DNA of 7,074 nt from NCBI GenBank assembly GCA_964558295.1, contig CAZLDQ010000263.1, positions 1 to 7,074 on the forward strand, in the 5' to 3' direction. This document shows, one piece after another, positions 6,045 to 7,074 of this stretch. Both the position numbers and the translations under genes were made by a program. This DNA is from JBDKTH01 sp964558295. GTDB taxonomy: Bacteria; Planctomycetota; Planctomycetia; Pirellulales; Thermoguttaceae. The notes beneath the pieces are model-generated. The model had not been told where the DNA came from, did no database searches, and saw nothing but the letters and a program-made list of their open reading frames with translations. How positions within the stretch are numbered: the first letter of the stretch is position 1; each line of letters starts with the position of its first letter.

Positions 6045-7074
6045 ATGAAAAGGACTGCGCTTGCGTTCGGTTTGACTCTGGGACTCCTCTTGACGGGATG
6101 CCAACCGGCTCCGGCGCCGATCGAAAAGGCTGAGTCGTGGGCAGAAAAGGCTGAGTCGCCAGCCGAACAGCCCAAGGAGCCGGCAGTTGCTTCCGTGCCG
6201 CCAGCCGCGAAGGCCGAACCGGAGGTGAAACCCACGGCGGTATCCAAGTACACTCCCGAGCAGATCGTCGCGGCTAAGCAACTTGCCGCGCAACTGGGTG
6301 CGAAGATCGGCGAAGACGCCGAGGGCCAGGTTATCTCACTCGATATGGCTGCGGGACGCAGTTGGGTCGGCGACGCCCAGATGCAGGAAATCCTCGTCTT
6401 CGAGCGGCTGAGCTCGCTGACCCTCGAAGGGCCGAGCATTACGGATGCCTTGGTGCCTCGCATCGCCGAATGCGACAAACTGACCTGGCTGGCTTTGCGC
6501 AACACGTTGATCGGCGACGACGGCATCACCCAGCTTTCCGGCCTGAAATCGCTGAAGACCATCGACCTGCGCGTGGCCCCGATGGTGACCGACGCCTCGA
6601 TGCAAACCTTGGCCGCGATGCCCGAGCTGCGGGCGGTTCGGTTGGTCGGTGGAAACGTTACCGATGCGGGAGTCGCCGTGTTGCTGACCTTGCCGCGACT
6701 CACTGAGCTTGATGTGCGCAATTGCCGGGGGGTGACGAAAAAGGGAATCGAGCACGCAGGTACAAAGAAGTCGCTCCGGTTGCTAAAAATCGGTGGGCCG
6801 AAGATCGACGACAGCGTGTTGGATCTGGTCGCCGCGATGGGACACCTCACCGGCCTAGCGTTGGACAATTGCGCGATCACCGATGTCGGCATTGCCAAGT
6901 TGGGAAGACTTCCGCTCGTGGACTTGACCATCTACCAGTGCACGAAGATCACCGATAAGGGCCTCGAAGTGCTTGCCAGCTATCCCGAGCTGCGCGACCT
7001 GACGCTTTCCGACGTGGGAGCTAACAGCCCGTTGAACAAGTCACTTTCGGCCAGACGAGTTGTCCAAGGGGCGA
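6045..7074 (+). CDS. Leucine-rich-repeat lipoprotein, 3' end beyond window
   Basis: The frame stays open to the window end, giving at least 343 residues with no stop. Residues 1-18 are a lipoprotein signal ending in the lipobox LLTGC, with Cys19 as the predicted lipidation site. Residues 20-66 are a Pro/Ala/Glu/Lys linker of the sort that spaces a domain from the membrane. Residues about 113-343 hold eight full leucine-rich repeats of 23-25 residues plus a partial ninth. Typical units are LTGLALDNCAITDVGIAKL and LVDLTIYQCTKITDKGLEVL. The LxxLxLxxxxITDxGLxxL pattern is the RNI/cysteine-containing LRR type common in planctomycete surface proteins. Such domains bind other proteins; no enzyme motif is present and the partner is unknown. 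The last 20 residues lose the repeat phase. It is 241 bp from the oxidoreductase gene with a structured element between, so co-transcription is doubtful. Confidence 0.88.
   Translation, partial: MKRTALAFGLTLGLLLTGCQPAPAPIEKAESWAEKAESPAEQPKEPAVASVPPAAKAEPEVKPTAVSKYTPEQIVAAKQLAAQLGAKIGEDAEGQVISLDMAAGRSWVGDAQMQEILVFERLSSLTLEGPSITDALVPRIAECDKLTWLALRNTLIGDDGITQLSGLKSLKTIDLRVAPMVTDASMQTLAAMPELRAVRLVGGNVTDAGVAVLLTLPRLTELDVRNCRGVTKKGIEHAGTKKSLRLLKIGGPKIDDSVLDLVAAMGHLTGLALDNCAITDVGIAKLGRLPLVDLTIYQCTKITDKGLEVLASYPELRDLTLSDVGANSPLNKSLSARRVVQGA
6123..6158 (+). repeat. In-frame 15-bp duplication in the lipoprotein linker
   Basis: GAAAAGGCTGAGTCG occurs at 6123-6137 and again, identical, at 6144-6158, a 21-bp period that keeps frame. 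It encodes EKAES twice within the linker that follows the lipid-anchored Cys. It looks like a recent slippage or duplication that lengthens the spacer by seven residues. Confidence 0.7.

Noticed and set aside
6023..6931. 302-codon minus-strand frame opposite the LRR lipoprotein
   Set aside because: The + strand shows a lipobox and regular leucine-rich repeats; the minus frame is Ser/Arg-rich without a pattern.

Overview
The window is GC-rich bacterial DNA with three real genes, all on the + strand and all encoding exported proteins. Three things point to a planctomycete or close PVC-group relative (Pirellulales-like): a twin-arginine-exported Gfo/Idh/MocA oxidoreductase, a lipoprotein built of ITDxGL-type leucine-rich repeats, and long intergenic regions with interspersed palindromic elements. 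This assignment rests on family knowledge and composition, not on a phylogenetic marker.

Layout. Positions 1-411 hold no convincing gene. Positions 412-3615 encode a complete 1067-residue autotransporter (type Va secretion): Sec signal peptide, beta-helical passenger, helical linker and C-terminal 12-strand barrel. Positions 3616-4480 are a long intergenic stretch. It contains a weak hairpin just after the stop, a short palindromic element typical of dispersed repeats, what looks like debris of a decayed gene ending at 4293, then a tandem 12-mer and a sigma70-like promoter. Positions 4481-5803 encode a complete 440-residue Tat-exported NAD(P)-dependent oxidoreductase of the Gfo/Idh/MocA family. 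Positions 5804-6044 hold a 114-bp imperfect inverted repeat with a 31-nt homopurine arm and a possible promoter. Positions 6045-7074 encode a leucine-rich-repeat lipoprotein that runs off the window end.

How the genes relate. The genes are co-directional but separated by 865 and 241 bp, with repeat or terminator-like elements between them, so they look like independent transcription units rather than an operon. What they share is destination: the barrel protein goes to the outer membrane, the oxidoreductase across the inner membrane by Tat, and the LRR protein becomes a lipid-anchored envelope protein. I see no CRISPR array, tRNA, rRNA, transposase, phage gene or defence system, and no convincing new multi-gene system. 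The most notable items are the cysteine-bearing autotransporter with a CxxC at the barrel junction, the structured element after the oxidoreductase, and the decayed coding remnant.
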